A program made the translations under genes and the position numbers. From positions 1-64,000 of the forward strand of contig JAAOOA010000328.1 in assembly GCA_012861695.1 (NCBI GenBank): a stretch of DNA of 64,000 nucleotides. The letters are read 5' to 3'. How positions within the stretch are numbered: position 1 is the first letter of the stretch; every line of letters starts with the position of its first letter. The stretch comes from Trematomus loennbergii (taxonomy: Eukaryota; Chordata; Actinopteri; Perciformes; Nototheniidae). The notes under the pieces are model-generated. The model had not been told where the DNA came from. It saw only the letters and a program-made list of their open reading frames with translations, and ran no database searches. Of this stretch, positions 11,561-23,362 are shown piece after piece.

Positions 11561-11779
11561 GAGAAATGAGAAAGGGCCTGGAAGCTGCTTCACTTCCTGT
11601 GATCATGTTCACTTTATGAGTATACTTTTCATCACGTGTCTATATTTCAATGTTATAATGCCAGTCTGTTCATATCTGTTGCATGTCTGTATTTCTGTCT
11701 CTCTGCTGCCTCTCATGGCTGTGAGGAATGTAACCATGACGTCAGCAGAGTGAGTGTGTGCAGCTCTGCACGTGCCCAC

Positions 11780-11945
11780 CTCATTTCACTCCAACTCCCA
11801 TGCTGCTTTGCGACATTTTAAACTACAAGCACCCACAGCTCCGTGTTTTACGCATGCGCATCAAACCCAAAACACTGAAAAGAACTACAACCGCACGTCA
11901 CGACAACTACAACAGCTGTTGCCCATGCGCAGTGCGCATCACGGT
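11780..11945 (+). promoter_or_regulatory. Candidate rsbn1 core promoter with ZNF143-like and NRF1-like sites
   Basis: Just upstream of the first rsbn1 exon are AACTCCCATGCTGCTTTGCG (about 11793-11812), resembling the ACTACAAYTCCCAGCATGC ZNF143/SBF motif, the palindromic CGCATGCGCA at 11851-11860, and CCCATGCGCAGTGCGCAT near 11922, both NRF1-like (consensus YGCGCAYGCGCR). No TATA box is evident. This pattern is typical of housekeeping promoters. Motifs are seen; factor binding is inferred. Confidence 0.45.
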
Positions 11946-11973
11946 CATTTAAATGTTTTCTGTACGTGCAAAG

Positions 11974-12294
11974 ATGGCAGCTCAGGTCGACCTGCAGAGA
12001 CTGATCCGGGAGAAGACGAAGAGGGAGAGGAAGGAGGAGAGGAAGAGGAGGGAGGAAAGGGAGCAGGAGAGGAAGAGGACCGAGGAAAGGGAGGAGGAGA
12101 GGAAGAGGAGGGAGGAGGAGAGGAAGAGGAGGGAGGAGGAGAGGAAGAGGAAGGAGCTGACAGCGGAGAAACAGGTGAGGAGAGAGAGGAAGATTCACCG
12201 GAGCCTCCCGCTGCAGGTTCCCCGCAAACAGAGCATCATCAGCGGGGAGAAGCACGTCCACCTGCCGCCCCGACACCTCCACCTGCAGCCAGAG
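11974..12294 (+). CDS. rsbn1: rsbn1 exon 1 (N-terminal charged region)
   Basis: Opens with MAAQVDLQRLIREKTKRERK, followed by some 40 residues of alternating E/R/K, predicted as a long charged helix, then a basic Arg-rich stretch. ATG 11974 is chosen because vertebrate RSBN1 carries a MAAQV motif near its N-terminus; an in-frame ATG lies seven codons upstream at 11953. The exon ends CAGCCAGAG before GTGGGA at 12295, phase 0. RSBN1 is a nuclear JmjC-type protein of the DPY-21 group that removes methyl from H4K20me2; this end is the non-catalytic, poorly conserved tail. The donor sits exactly at the edge of the intronic repeat element at 12295, so it may have been partly supplied by the insertion. 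Confidence 0.7.
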
Positions 12295-13390
12295 GTGGGA
12301 AATACAAATACTTCGTTACTATACTTAAGTACATATTTCTGGTATCAGTACTTTACTCAACTACTTATTCTGACCACTTTTTACAAATACCTGTACTTTC
12401 TACTTCTTACACTTTGAACACAAATACCTGTACTTTCTACTTCTTACACTTTGAACACAAATACCTGTACTTTCTACTTCTTACATGTTGAACTCAAATA
12501 CCTGTACTTTCTACTTCTTACATTTTGAACCCAAATACCTGTACTTTCTACTTCTTACATGTTGAACCCAAATACCTGTACTTTCTACTTCTTACATGTT
12601 GAACACAAATACCTGTACTTTCTACTTCTTACATGTTGAACACAAATACCTGTACTTTCTACTTCTTACATGTTGAACACAAATACCTGTACTTTCTACT
12701 TCTTACATGTTGAACACAAATACCTGTACTTTCTACTTCTTACATGTTGAACACAAATACCTGTACTTTCTACTTCTTACATGTTGAACACAAATACCTG
12801 TACTTTCTACTTCTTACATTTTGAACACAAATACCTGTACTTTCTACTTCTTACATGTTGAACCCAAATACCTGTACTTTCTACTTCTTACATGTTGAAC
12901 CCAAATACCTGTACTTTCTACTTCTCACATTTCCCAAACAGGCTGGTTCCTTTAGTTTGAATGTGTGTTTGGTGGCGTGATCATTATTATTTAGAGTCAT
13001 TGCGTGCCTATTGATTTGAACACGATCCGTGTATCCATCATTTCCTGGTCTTCTCTAAAGAAGAGGGACCAATGAAAACGTTGTCACGTTGCCGTTGTTC
13101 AGCATGGAAACATTCATTAGCTAACAATGACATTATTGTTCTATTAATATAAAGGGAGGTCAGGTACTCTTTAAAACAGCTGCTAGCTATGGGTACTTTT
13201 TACTGAAGTACATTTCAAAGCCTCTTTACTTTGACTTGAGTAAAGAAGTTTAGTCAGTACTTCTACTTTCACCAGAGTATTTTTAAACACCAGTATCTGT
13301 ACTTCTACTTGAGTAAAGGATGTGTGTACTTCTACTTGAGTAAAGGATGTGTACTTCTACTTGAGTAAAGGATGTGTGTACTTTTGCCCT
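12295..13390. mobile_element. Interspersed repeat filling rsbn1 intron 1, with a 37-bp internal VNTR
   Basis: Flanks rich in AAGTACTTTACTCAAG-type words (AAGTACATTTCAAAGCC, GAGTAAAGAAGTTTAGTCAG) enclose about 15 copies of a 37-bp unit, TACCTGTACTTTCTACTTCT plus TACATGTTGAACACAAA, at 12380-12935. An inverted copy of the same element lies at 29125-30108. No protein is encoded. It occupies nearly the whole intron between donor 12295 and acceptor 13402. The superfamily is not recognised. Confidence 0.8.
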
Positions 13391-13402
13391 CTCCTCCTGC
13401 AG

Positions 13403-13553
13403 CCTCCTCTTCCTCCTCCTCCTCTTCCTCCGAAGAAGCACCAGGTAGAATCTCCTGCTCTGTTCAGCTTCTCTCCGCTGAGGAAGGAGAAGGAGCTGAG
13501 GAAGGAGAACACTGAAGCTAACGTGAAGCACGATCACATCAGGAGCAGCAAGG
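13403..13553 (+). CDS. rsbn1: rsbn1 exon 2 (Pro-rich and ALFSFSPL segment)
   Basis: Follows acceptor CTCCTCCTGCAG. Translates as PPLPPPPLPPKKHQVESPAL, then FSFSPLRKEKELRKEN and a basic stretch. The ALFSFSPL core followed by Lys/His-rich sequence matches the arrangement in vertebrate RSBN1, where an ALFTFSPL-type motif precedes a K/H-rich region. Ends AGCAGCAAGG before donor GTGAGT, leaving one base of the next codon (151 nt), which joins correctly to exon 3 to give an Asp. Confidence 0.75.
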
Positions 13554-13564
13554 GTGAGTTTATT

Positions 13565-14222
13565 CATCTGTTCATTTATCATTATCATCGATTCCGGTTC
13601 TTATCGATTCCGGTTCTTATCGATTCCCAGTTTCGATTCCAAAATTGTAAAAGAAAGAGGTCAAACGTTTAGATAACAAAAATATCTTTATTCTTTTAAG
13701 CTTTAACTGACATTTTTACAAATAAGAAATATACATGCAATACAAATGTATTGCACAATAGCTGTGCTTTATGTGAACAGAGCTATGCCTGTGGCAAGCT
13801 ATCAACAGGCATTACGCTGTACAGTGGAGCCTCACTTTAGAGCGTTTACCGCCATACATCTTTGGTGTTATGAAGTGATTGAGCTCGTGAACTGTCTACG
13901 GGAGGGCGGGGGGAGCCTCGCTGCGGGGCACCTGTAGACCTCTGTCGCCTGTCAGCGCAACTTACATGATGCCGTTTAAACAAATTAAGGGCGGTGCCGG
14001 CCGTCAGCGGTTCTGTGATTCTCCAGAACACACAGATGACCAGTCCGTACCCTGTATTCCAGCGGGTCACTGCAGCGCAGACGGACCCGGTGGAATACAG
14101 GGTCTACCGCGTTTAGGAACCGTTAAGCAGAACCGAAATTGTGTATTTTGTATGGGTACCCGGTACCCGGCATTTTCTTATCGGTTCTCATCTGGAACCG
14201 AGTTTCGGTTCCCAACCCTACT
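13565..14222. mobile_element. DNA-transposon remnant with a TTCGGTTCCCAACCCT end
   Basis: Left side has tandem CGATTCCGGTTCTTAT (16 bp, about three copies); the right side ends GAACCGAGTTTCGGTTCCCA then ACCCT. The two ends are roughly inverted (GGTTC/GAACC-rich). No transposase. The sequence type is widespread in fish genomes as non-autonomous elements, but the superfamily is not determined here. Confidence 0.5.
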
Positions 14223-14299
14223 CATTCATACAACTTTATAATATCAAGATTAATAACTGTTGCACAATAATGTGGAAGCTTTGATCCAGTCTGAAATGC

Positions 14300-15752
14300 T
14301 CCTTGCATCACAGCAGCTCCACGTGTAACATCCCAGCAGCTCCGCGTGTAACATCCCAGCAGCTCCATGTGTAACATCCCAGCAGCTCCGCGTGTAACAT
14401 CCCAGCAGCTCCATGTGTAACATCCCAGCAGCTCCATGTGTAACATCCCAGCAGCTCCGCAGCTCCATGTGTAACATCCCAGCAGCTCATGTGTAACATC
14501 ACAGCAGCTCCATGTGTAACATCCCAGCAGCTCCATGTGTAACATCACAGCAGCTCCACGTGTAACATCACAGCAGCTCCACGTGTAACATCCCAGCAGC
14601 TCCGTGTGTAACATCCCAGCAGCTCCATGTGTAACATCCCAGCAGCTCCGCGTGTAACATCCCAGCAGCTCCGCGTGTAACATCCCAGCAGCTCCGCGTG
14701 TAACATCACAGCAGCTCCGCAGCTCCATGTGTAACATCCCAGCAGCTCCGCGTGTAACATCCCAGCAGCTCCGCGTGTAACATCCCAGCAGCTCCGCGTG
14801 TAACATCCCAGCAGCTCCATCTGTAACATCCAGCAGCTCCGCGTGTAACATCCAGCAGCTCCATCTGTAACATCCCAGCAGCGCCATCTGTAACATCCAG
14901 CAGCTCCGCGTGTAACATCCCAGCAGCTCCGCGTGTAACATCCCAGCAGCTCCGCGTGTAACATCCCAGCAGCTCCGCGTGTAACATCCCAGCAGCTCCA
15001 TCTGTAACATCCCAGCAGCTCCGCGTGTAACATCCCAGCAGCTCCGCGTGTAACATCCCAGCAGCTCCGCGTGTAACATCCCAGCAGCTCCGCGTGTAAC
15101 ATCCCAGCAGCTCCGCGTGTAACATCACAGCAGCTCCGCGTGTAACATCCCAGCAGCTCCGCGTGTAACATCCCAGCAGCTCCGCGTGTAACATCCCAGC
15201 AGCTCCGCGTGTAACATCCCAGCAGCTCCGCGTGTAACATCCCAGCAGCTCCGCGTGTAACATCCCAGCAGCTCGCGTGTAACATCCCAGCAGCTCCATC
15301 TGTAACATCCCAGCAGCTCCATCTGTAACATCACAGCAGCTCCGCGTGTAACATCCCAGCAGCTCCGCGTGTAACATCCCAGCAGCTCCGCGTGTAACAT
15401 CCCAGCAGCTCCGCGTGTAACATCTCAGCAGCTCCGCGTGTAACATCCCAGCAGCTCCGCGTGTAACATCCAGCAGCTCCGCGTGTAACATCCCAGCAGC
15501 TCCGCGTGTAACATCCCAGCAGCTCCGCGCGTAACATCCCAGCAGCTCCGCGTGTAACATCCCAGCAGCTCCGCGCGTAACATCCCAGCAGCTCCGCGCG
15601 TAACATCCCAGCAGCTCCACGCGTAACATCCCAGCAGCTCCGCGCGTAACATCCCAGCAGCTCCGCGTGTAACATCCCAGCAGCTCCGCGCGTAACATCA
15701 CAGCAGCTCCATGTGTAACATCCCAGCAGCTCCACGCGTAACATCCCAGCAG
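14300..15752. repeat. 23-bp minisatellite, about 63 copies, in rsbn1 intron 2
   Basis: Unit AGCTCCGCGTGTAACATCCC plus AGC (23 bp). Variants carry CATGTG, CATCTG, CACGTG and CGCGCG at the central six bases, some units have ATCACAG for ATCCCAG, and a few lose one C. The CGCGTG variant dominates the right half and CATGTG the left, showing local spread of variants. Long minus-strand ORFs across it (up to 331 codons) are products of the period and are not genes. Confidence 0.97.
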
Positions 15753-15814
15753 GATCAGTGAGAGCTGCTCAAAGAGCCTTCAGCGTGATCTGATCTGTCG
15801 CTCTGTGTTCACTG

Positions 15815-15955
15815 AGAGGACTGGAGCACAGAGGATGCTTCAGACTGACTGGAGCACAGAGGATGCTTCAGACTGACTGGAGCACAGAGGATGCTTCAGA
15901 CTGACTGGAGCACAAAGGATGCTTCAGACTGACTGGAGCACAAAGGATGCTTCAT
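15815..15955. repeat. 28-bp tandem repeat, about five copies
   Basis: Unit GACTGGAGCACAGAGGATGC plus TTCAGACT, with CACAAAGG in the last two copies. Lies just before the exon 3 acceptor at 15978. Confidence 0.9.
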
Positions 15956-15978
15956 TGTGCTTTGTATCTTGTTTGTAG

Positions 15979-16498
15979 ACCCGAGGCCTCGCAGTGAGAC
16001 GCTGGAGGAGTATCTGCTGCTGAGGAAGAAGAAGAAGAAGAAGAAGCCCCACATGCACCACAAAGCTGTGCAGACTGTGAGCCCTGACCCCCCCTCCCAT
16101 CATCTCCTCCCCCTCCCGTTGAAGCTCCTCCCCTTCCTGTCGCATCAGGACATCTCAATTCGGCGCTCTCACCTAAACACCGGATCGTGGACGGGACATT
16201 TCCTGCACGAGGAGCTTCAGGCGAACGGTGGGGGGTCCGTTTTGCACGCTTACGGCGACGAGTTGTCCTTTCTCGATGCCGCGGAGATCGACGTTTTCGC
16301 CCAGGAGTTCCTAAAGCTGGCGTTCTCAGAGAAACCGCGGGGGGCGGCGCTCTACGCCCTCGCTGTGGTGCACGGTGCCGCCCACTTCCTGCCAGACTTC
16401 CTGGACTACTTCGCCTTCAACTTCCCCAACACCCCCGTCAAGATGATCCTCGGAAGAAGGACATCGAGACGACCACCATCGCCAACTTCCACTCTCAG
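15979..16498 (+). CDS. rsbn1: rsbn1 exon 3 (start of the conserved enzymatic region), with a one-base frame break
   Basis: Acceptor TTTGTAG. Encodes DPRPRSETLEEYLLLRKKKK, an H-rich spacer, then the conserved block with SHQDISIRRSHL, FLHEELQANGGG, SVLHAYGDELSFLD and VVHGAAHFLPDFLDYFAFNF followed by PNTPVKM, which matches RSBN1/RSBN1L closely. After VKM the frame breaks at 16452-16455 (GGAAG, one A short), so DIETTTIANFHSQ is read one frame over; a Glu codon before ILG is also absent. Downstream the exon ends CACTCTCAG before GTGGGC. The large ORF that continues past this donor is minisatellite read-through. RSBN1 rather than RSBN1L is favoured by MTLPWG and RRSMNEIK in later exons. Confidence 0.85.
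16455..16455 (+). other. rsbn1: Apparent one-base deletion in rsbn1 exon 3
   Basis: Positions 16452-16455 read GGAA where the conserved LGKKD reading needs GGAAA. Everything up to here and everything after (DIETTT, NFHSQ) is conserved, in different frames. The exon length (520 nt) also misses the expected phase by one. Confidence 0.75.
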
Positions 16499-16526
16499 GT
16501 GGGCGAGGAGAAGATCACCTGTTATA

Positions 16527-19500
16527 CAAATCCTCTTCTTCATGTCTCTTCTTCATCAACATGTGTCCCCTCTTCTTCATGTCTCTTCTACATCAACATG
16601 TGTCCCCTCTTCTTCATGTCTCTTCTACATCAACATGTGTCCCCTCTTCTTCATGTCTCTTCTTCATCAACATGTGTCCCCTCTTCTTCATGTCTCTTCT
16701 ACATCAACATGTGTCCCCTCTTCTTCATGTCTCTTCTACATCAACATGTGTCCCCTCTTCTTCATGTCTCTTCTACATCAACATGTGTCCCCTCTTCTTC
16801 ATGTCTCTTCTACATCAACATGTGTCCCCTCTTCTTCATGTCTCTTCTTCATCAACATGTGTCCCCTCTTCTTCATGTCTCTTCTTCATCAACATGTGTC
16901 CCCTCTTCTTCATGTCTCTTCTTCATCAACATGTGTCCCCTCTTCTTCATGTCTCTTCTTCATCAACATGTGTCCCCTCTTCTTCATGTCTCTTCTTCAT
17001 CAACATGTGTCCCCTCTTCTTCATGTCTCTTCTTCATCAACATGTGTCCCCTCTTCTTCATGTCTCTTCTACATCAACATGTGTCCCCTCTTCTTCATGT
17101 CTCTTCTTCATCAACATGTGTCCCCTCTTCTTCATGTCTCTTCTACATCATGTGTCCCCTCTTCTTCATGTCTCTTCTACATCATGTGTCCCCTCTTCTT
17201 CATGTCTCTTCTACATCATGTGTCCCCTCTTCTTCATGTCTCTTCTTCATCACCATGTGTCCCTCTTCTTCATGTCTCTTCTACATCAACATGTGTCCCC
17301 TCTTCTTCATGTCTCTTCTTCATCACCATGTGTCCCTCTTCTTCATGTCTCTTCTACATCAACATGTGTCCCCTCTTCTTCATGTCTCTTCTACATCAAC
17401 ATGTGTCCCTCTTCTTCATGTCTCTTCTTCATCACCATGTGTCCCCTCTTCTTCATGTCTCTTCTACATCAACATGTGTCCCCTCTTCTTCATGTCTCTT
17501 CTACATCAACATGTGTCCCCTCTTCTTCATGTCTCTTCTTCATCAACATGTGTCCCCTCTTCTTCATGTCTCTTCTTCATCAACATGTGTCCCCTCTTCT
17601 TCATGTCTCTTCTACATCATGTGTCCCCTCTTCTTCATGTCTCTTCTTCATCACCATGTGTCCCCTCTTCTTCATGTCTCTTCTACATCAACATGTGTCC
17701 CCTCTTCTTCATGTCTCTTCTTCATCAACATGTGTCCCCTCTTCTTCATGTCTCTTCTTCATCACCATGTGTCCCCTCTTCTTCATGTCTCTTCTACATC
17801 AACATGTGTCCCCTCTTCTTCATGTCTCTTCTACATCATGTGTCCCCTCTTCTTCATGTCTCTTCTTCATCACCATGTGTCCCCTCTTCTTCATGTCTCT
17901 TCTACATCAACATGTGTCCCCTCTTCTTCATGTCTCTTCTTCATCAACATGTGTCCCCTCTTCTTCATGTCTCTTCTTCATCAACATGTGTCCCCTCTTC
18001 TTCATGTCTCTTCTACATCATGTGTCCCCTCTTCTTCATGTCTCTTCTTCATCACCATGTGTCCCCTCTTCTTCATGTCTCTCTACATCAACATGTGTCC
18101 CCTCTTCTTCATGTCTCTTCTTCATCACCATGTGTCCCCTCTTCTTCATGTCTCTTCTACATCAACATGTGTCCCCTCTTCTTCATGTCTCTTCTTCATC
18201 ACCATGTGTCCCCTCTTCTTCATGTCTCTTCTACATCAACATGTGTCCCCTCTTCTTCATGTCTCTTCTACATCATGTGTCCCCTCTTCTTCATGTCTCT
18301 TCTACATCATGTGTCCCCTCTTCTTCATGTCTCTTCTTCATCACCATGTGTCCCTCTTCTTCATGTCTCTTCGACATCAACATGTGTCCCCCTTCTTCAT
18401 GTCTCTTCTTCATCACCATGTGTCCCCTCTTCTTCATGTCTCTTCTACATCAACATGTGTCCCCTCTTCTTCATGTCTCTTCTACATCAACATGTGTCCC
18501 CTCTTCTTCATGTCTCTTCTACATCAACATGTGTCCCCTCTTCTTCATGTCTCTTCTACATCAACATGTGTCCCCTCTTCTTCATGTCTCTTCTTCATCA
18601 ACATGTGTCCCCTCTTCTTCATGTCTCTTCTTCATAAACATGTGTCCCCTCTTCTTCATGTCTCTTCTTCATCAACATGTGTCCCCTCTTCTTCATGTCT
18701 CTTCTTCATAAACATGTGTCCCCTCTTCTTCATGTCTCTTCTTCATCAACATGTGTCCCCTCTTCTTCATGTCTCTTCTCATCAACATGTGTCCCTCTTC
18801 TTCATGTCTCTTCTTCATCAACATGTGTCCCTCTTCTTCATGTCTCTTCTACATCAACTTGTGTCCCCTCTTCTTCATGTCTCTTCTACATCAACATGTG
18901 TCCCCTCTTCTTCATGTCTCTTCTTCATCAACATGTGTCCCCTCTTCTTCATGTCTCTTCTACATCAACATGTGTCCCCTCTTCTTCATGTCTCTTCTAC
19001 ATCAACATGTGTCCCTCTTCTTCATGTCTCTTCTTCATCAACATGTGTCCCCTCTTCTTCATGTCTCTTCTACATCAACATGTGTCCCCTCTTCTTCATG
19101 TCTCTTCTTCATCAACATGTGTCCCCTCTTCTTCATGTCTCTTCTACTCAACATGTGTCCCCTCTTCTTCATGTCTCTTCTTCATCAACATGTGTCCCCT
19201 CTTCTTCATGTCTCTTCTACATCAACATGTGTCCCCTCTTCTTCATGTCTCTTCTTCATCAACATGTGTCCCCTCTTCTCCATGTCTCTTCTACATCAAC
19301 ATGTGTCCCCTCTTCTTCATGTCTCTTCTTCATCAACATGTGTCCCCTCTTCTTCATGTCTCTTCTTCATCAACATGTGTCCCCTCTTCTTCATGTCTCC
19401 CCTCTTCTTCATGTCTCTTCTTCATCAACATGTGTCCCCTCTTCTACATCACATGTGTCCCCTCTTCTTCATGTCTCTTCTACATCAACATGTGTCCCCT

Positions 19501-22500
19501 CTTCTACATCAACTGTGTCCCCTCTTCTTCATGTCTCTTCTTCATCAACATGTGTCCCCTCTTCTTCATGTCTCTTCTACATCAACATGTGTCCCCTCTT
19601 CTACATCAACATGTGTCCCCTCTTCTTCATGTCTCTTCTTCATCAACATGTGTCCCCTCTTCTTCATGTCTCTTCTACATCAACATGGTCCCCTCTTCTT
19701 CATGTCTCTTCTTCATCAACATGTGTCCCCTCTTCTTCATGTCTCTTCTACATCAACATGTGTCCCCTCTTCTTCATGTCTCTTCTTCATCAACATGTGT
19801 CCCCTCTTCTTCATGTCTCTTCTACATCAACATGTGTCCCCTCTTTCATGTCTCTTCTACATCAACATGTGTCCCCTCTTCTTCATGTCTCTTCTTCATC
19901 AACATGTGTCCCCTCTTCTTCATGTCTCTTCTTCATCAACATGTGTCCCCTCTTCTTCATGTCTCTTCTTCATCAACATGTGTCCCCTTCTTTATGTCTC
20001 CTCTTCAAACATGTGTCCCCTCTTCTTCATGTCTCCTCTTCATCAACATGTGTCCCCTCTTCTTCATGTCTCTTCTTCATCAACATGTGTCCCCTCTTCT
20101 TCATGTCTCTTCTACATCAACATGTGTCCCCTCTTCTTCATGTCTCTTCTACATCAACATGTGTCCCCTCTTCTTCATGTCTCTTCTTCATCAACATGTG
20201 TCCCCTCTTCTTCATGTCTCTTCTACATCAACATGTGTCCCCTCTTCTCATGCTCTCTTCATGTCTCTTCTTCATCAACATGTGTCCCCTCTTCTTCATC
20301 ACCATGTGTCCCCTCTTCTTCATGTCTCTTCTTCATCAACATGTGTCCCCTCTTCTTCATCACCATGTGTCCCCTCTTCTTCATGTCTCTTCTTCATCAA
20401 CATGTGTCCCCTCTTCTTCATGTCTCTTCTACATCAACATGTGTCCCCTCTTCTTCATCACCATGTGTCCCCTCTTCTTCATGTCTCTTCTTCATCAACA
20501 TGTGTCCCTCTTCTTCATGTCTCTTCTTCATCAACATGTGTCCCCTCTTCTTCATGTCTCTTCTTCATCAACATGTGTCCCCTCTTCTTCATGTCTCTTC
20601 TACATTAACATGTGTCCCCTCTTCTTCATGTCTCTTCTACATCAACATGTGTCCCCTCTTCTTCATCACCATGTGTCCCCTCTTCTTCATGTCTCTTCTT
20701 CATCAACATGTGTCCCCTCTTCTTCATCAACATGTGTCCCCTCTTCTTCATGTCTCTTCTACATCAACATGTGTCCCCTCTTCTTCATGTCTCTTCTTCA
20801 TCAACATGTGTCCCCTCTTCTTCATGTCTCTTCTTCATCAACATGTGTCCCCTCTTCTTCATGTCTCTTCTACATCAACATGTGTCCCCTCTTCTTCATG
20901 TCTCTTCTACATCAACATGTGTCCCCTCTTCTTCATGTCTCTTCTACATCAACATGTGTCCCCTCTTCTTCATGTCTCTTCTACATCATTATGTGTCCCC
21001 TCTTCTTCATGTCTCTTCTACATCAACATGTGTCCCTCTTCTTCATGTCTCTTCTTCATCAACATGTGTCCCCTCTTCTTCATGTCTCTTCTACATCAAC
21101 ATGTGTCCCCTCTTCTTCATGTCTCTTCTGCATCAACATGTGTCCCCTCTTCTTCATGTCTCTTCTTCATCAACATGTGTCCCCTCTTCTTCATGTCTCT
21201 TCTTCATCAACATGTGTCCCCTCTTCTTCATGTCTCTTCTTCATCAACATGTGTCCCCTCTTCTTCATGTCTCTTCTTCATCAACATGTGTCCCCTCTTC
21301 TTCATGTCTCTTCTTCATCAACATGTGTCCCCTCTTCTTCATGTCTCTTCTTCATCAACATGTGTCCCCTCTTCTTCATGTCTCTTCTACATCAACTTGT
21401 GTCCCCTCTTCTTCATGTCTCTTCTACATCAACATGTGTCCCCTCTTCTTCATGTCTCTTCTTCATCAACATGTGTCCCCTCTTCTTCATGTCTCTTCTA
21501 CATCAACATGTGTCCCCTCTTCTTCATGTCTCTTCTACATCAACATGTGTCCCCTCTTCTTCATGTCTCTTCTTCATCAACATGTGTCCCCTCTTCTTCA
21601 TGTCTCTTCTACATCAACATGTGTCCCCTCTTCTTCATGTCTCTTCTTCATCAACATGTGTCCCCTCTTCTTCATGTCTCTTCTTCATCAACATGTGTCC
21701 CCTCTTCTTCATGTCTCTTCTACATCAACATGTGTCCCCTCTTCTTCATGTCTCTTCTACATCAACATGTGTCCCCTCTTCTTCATGTCTCTTCTACATC
21801 AACATGTGTCCCCTCTTCTTCATGTCTCTTCTTCATCAACATGTGTCCCCTCTTCTTCATGTCTCTTCTTCATCAACATGTGTCCCCTCTTCTTCATGTC
21901 TCTTCTACATCAACATGTGTCCCCTCTTCTTCATGTCTCTTCTACATCAACATGTGTCCCCTCTTCTTCATGTCTCTTCTTCATCAACATGTGTCCCCTC
22001 TTCTTCATGTCTCTTCTTCATCAACATGTGTCCCCTCTTCTTCATGTCTCTTCTACATCAACATGTGTCCCCTCTTCTTCATGTCTCTTCTACATCAACA
22101 TGTGTCCCCTCTTCTTCATGTCTCTTCTTCATCAACATGTGTCCCCTCTTCTTCATGTCTCTTCTTCATCAACATGTGTCCCCTCTTCTTCATGTCTCTT
22201 CTACATACATGTGTCCCCTCTTCATGTCTCTTCTACATCAACATGTGTCCCCTCTTCTTCATGTCTCTTCTTCATCAACATGTGTCCCCTCTTCTTCATG
22301 TCTCTTCTACATCAACATGTGTCCCCTCTTCTTCATGTCTCTTCTACATCAACACGTGTCCCCTCTTCTTCATGTCTCCTCTTCATCAACACGTGTCCCC
22401 TCTTCTTCATGTCTCTTCTCATCAACATGTGTCCCCTCTTCTTCATGTCTCTTCTTCATCAACATGTGTCCCCTCTTCTTCATGTCTCTTCTTCATCAAC

Positions 22501-23362
22501 ATGTGTCCCCTCTTCTTCATGTCTCTTCTACATCAACATGTGTCCCCTCTTCTTCATGTCTCTTCTACATCAACATGTGTCCCCTCTTCTTCATGTCTCT
22601 TCTACATCAACATGTGTCCCCTCTTCTTCATGTCTCTTCTTCATCAACATGTGTCCCCTCTTCTTCATGTCTCTTCTACATCAACATGTGTCCCCTCTTC
22701 TTCATGTCTCTTCTACATCAACACGTGTCCCCTCTTCTTCATGTCTCCTCTTCATCAACACGTGTCCCCTCTTCTTCATGTCTCTTCTTCATCAACATGT
22801 GTCCCCTCTTCTTCATGTCTCTTCTTCATCAACATGTGTCCCCTCTTCTTCATGTCTCTTCTTCATCAACATGTGTCCCCTCTCTTCATGTCTCTTCTAC
22901 ATCAACATGTGTCCCCTCTTCTTCATGTCTCTTCTTCATCAACATGTGTCCCCTCTTCTTCATGTCTCTTTTCATCAACATGTGTCCCCTCTTCTCCATG
23001 TCTCTTCTACATCAACATGTGTCCCCTCTTCTTCATGTCTCTTCTTCATCAACATGTGTCCCCTCTTCTTCATGTCTCTTCTCATCAACATGTGTCCCCT
23101 CTCTTCATGTCTCTTCTTCATCAACATGTGTCCCCTCTTCTTCATGTCTCTTCTACATCAACATGTGTCCCCTCTTCTTCATGTCTCTTCTTCATCAACA
23201 TGTGTCCCCTCTTCTTCATGTCTCTTCTTCATCAACATGTGTCCCCTCTTCTCCATGTCTCTTCTACATCAACATGTGTCCCCTCTTCTTCATGTCTCTT
23301 CTTCATCAACATGTGTCCCCTCTTCTTCATGTCTCTTCTACATCAACATGTGTCCCCTCTGT
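16527..23362. repeat. Giant 37-bp minisatellite, about 185 copies, in rsbn1 intron 3
   Basis: Unit CTCTTCTTCATGTCTCTTCT plus ACATCAACATGTGTCCC (37 bp), with A/T alternation at the TTCTACATC/TTCTTCATC site. Shorter variants ATCATGTGTCCC (34 bp) and ATCACCATG cluster at 17140-18420. A 24-bp half unit (CTCTTCTTCATCACCATGTG) clusters at 20290-20740, and ACACGTGTCC variants at 22340-22760. The unit has no stop in any forward frame, and 37 is not a multiple of three, so all three frames stay open for kilobases. The apparent 2512-codon ORF (15957-23495) is this artefact. The strand is pyrimidine-rich. Confidence 0.98.

Noticed and set aside
11754..12491. 245-codon ORF with EEEEGG runs
   Set aside because: A shadow frame of rsbn1 exon 1 that passes through the donor into the repeat; the MAAQV frame has family support.
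14222..15744. Long minus-strand ORFs of MLHAELLGCYTRSCW-type repeats
   Set aside because: Produced by the 23-bp minisatellite; overlapping ORFs in several frames, no start context, no splice sites.
14300..15752. CRISPR-like array of short repeats
   Set aside because: Units are contiguous with no unique spacers, and the genome is eukaryotic.
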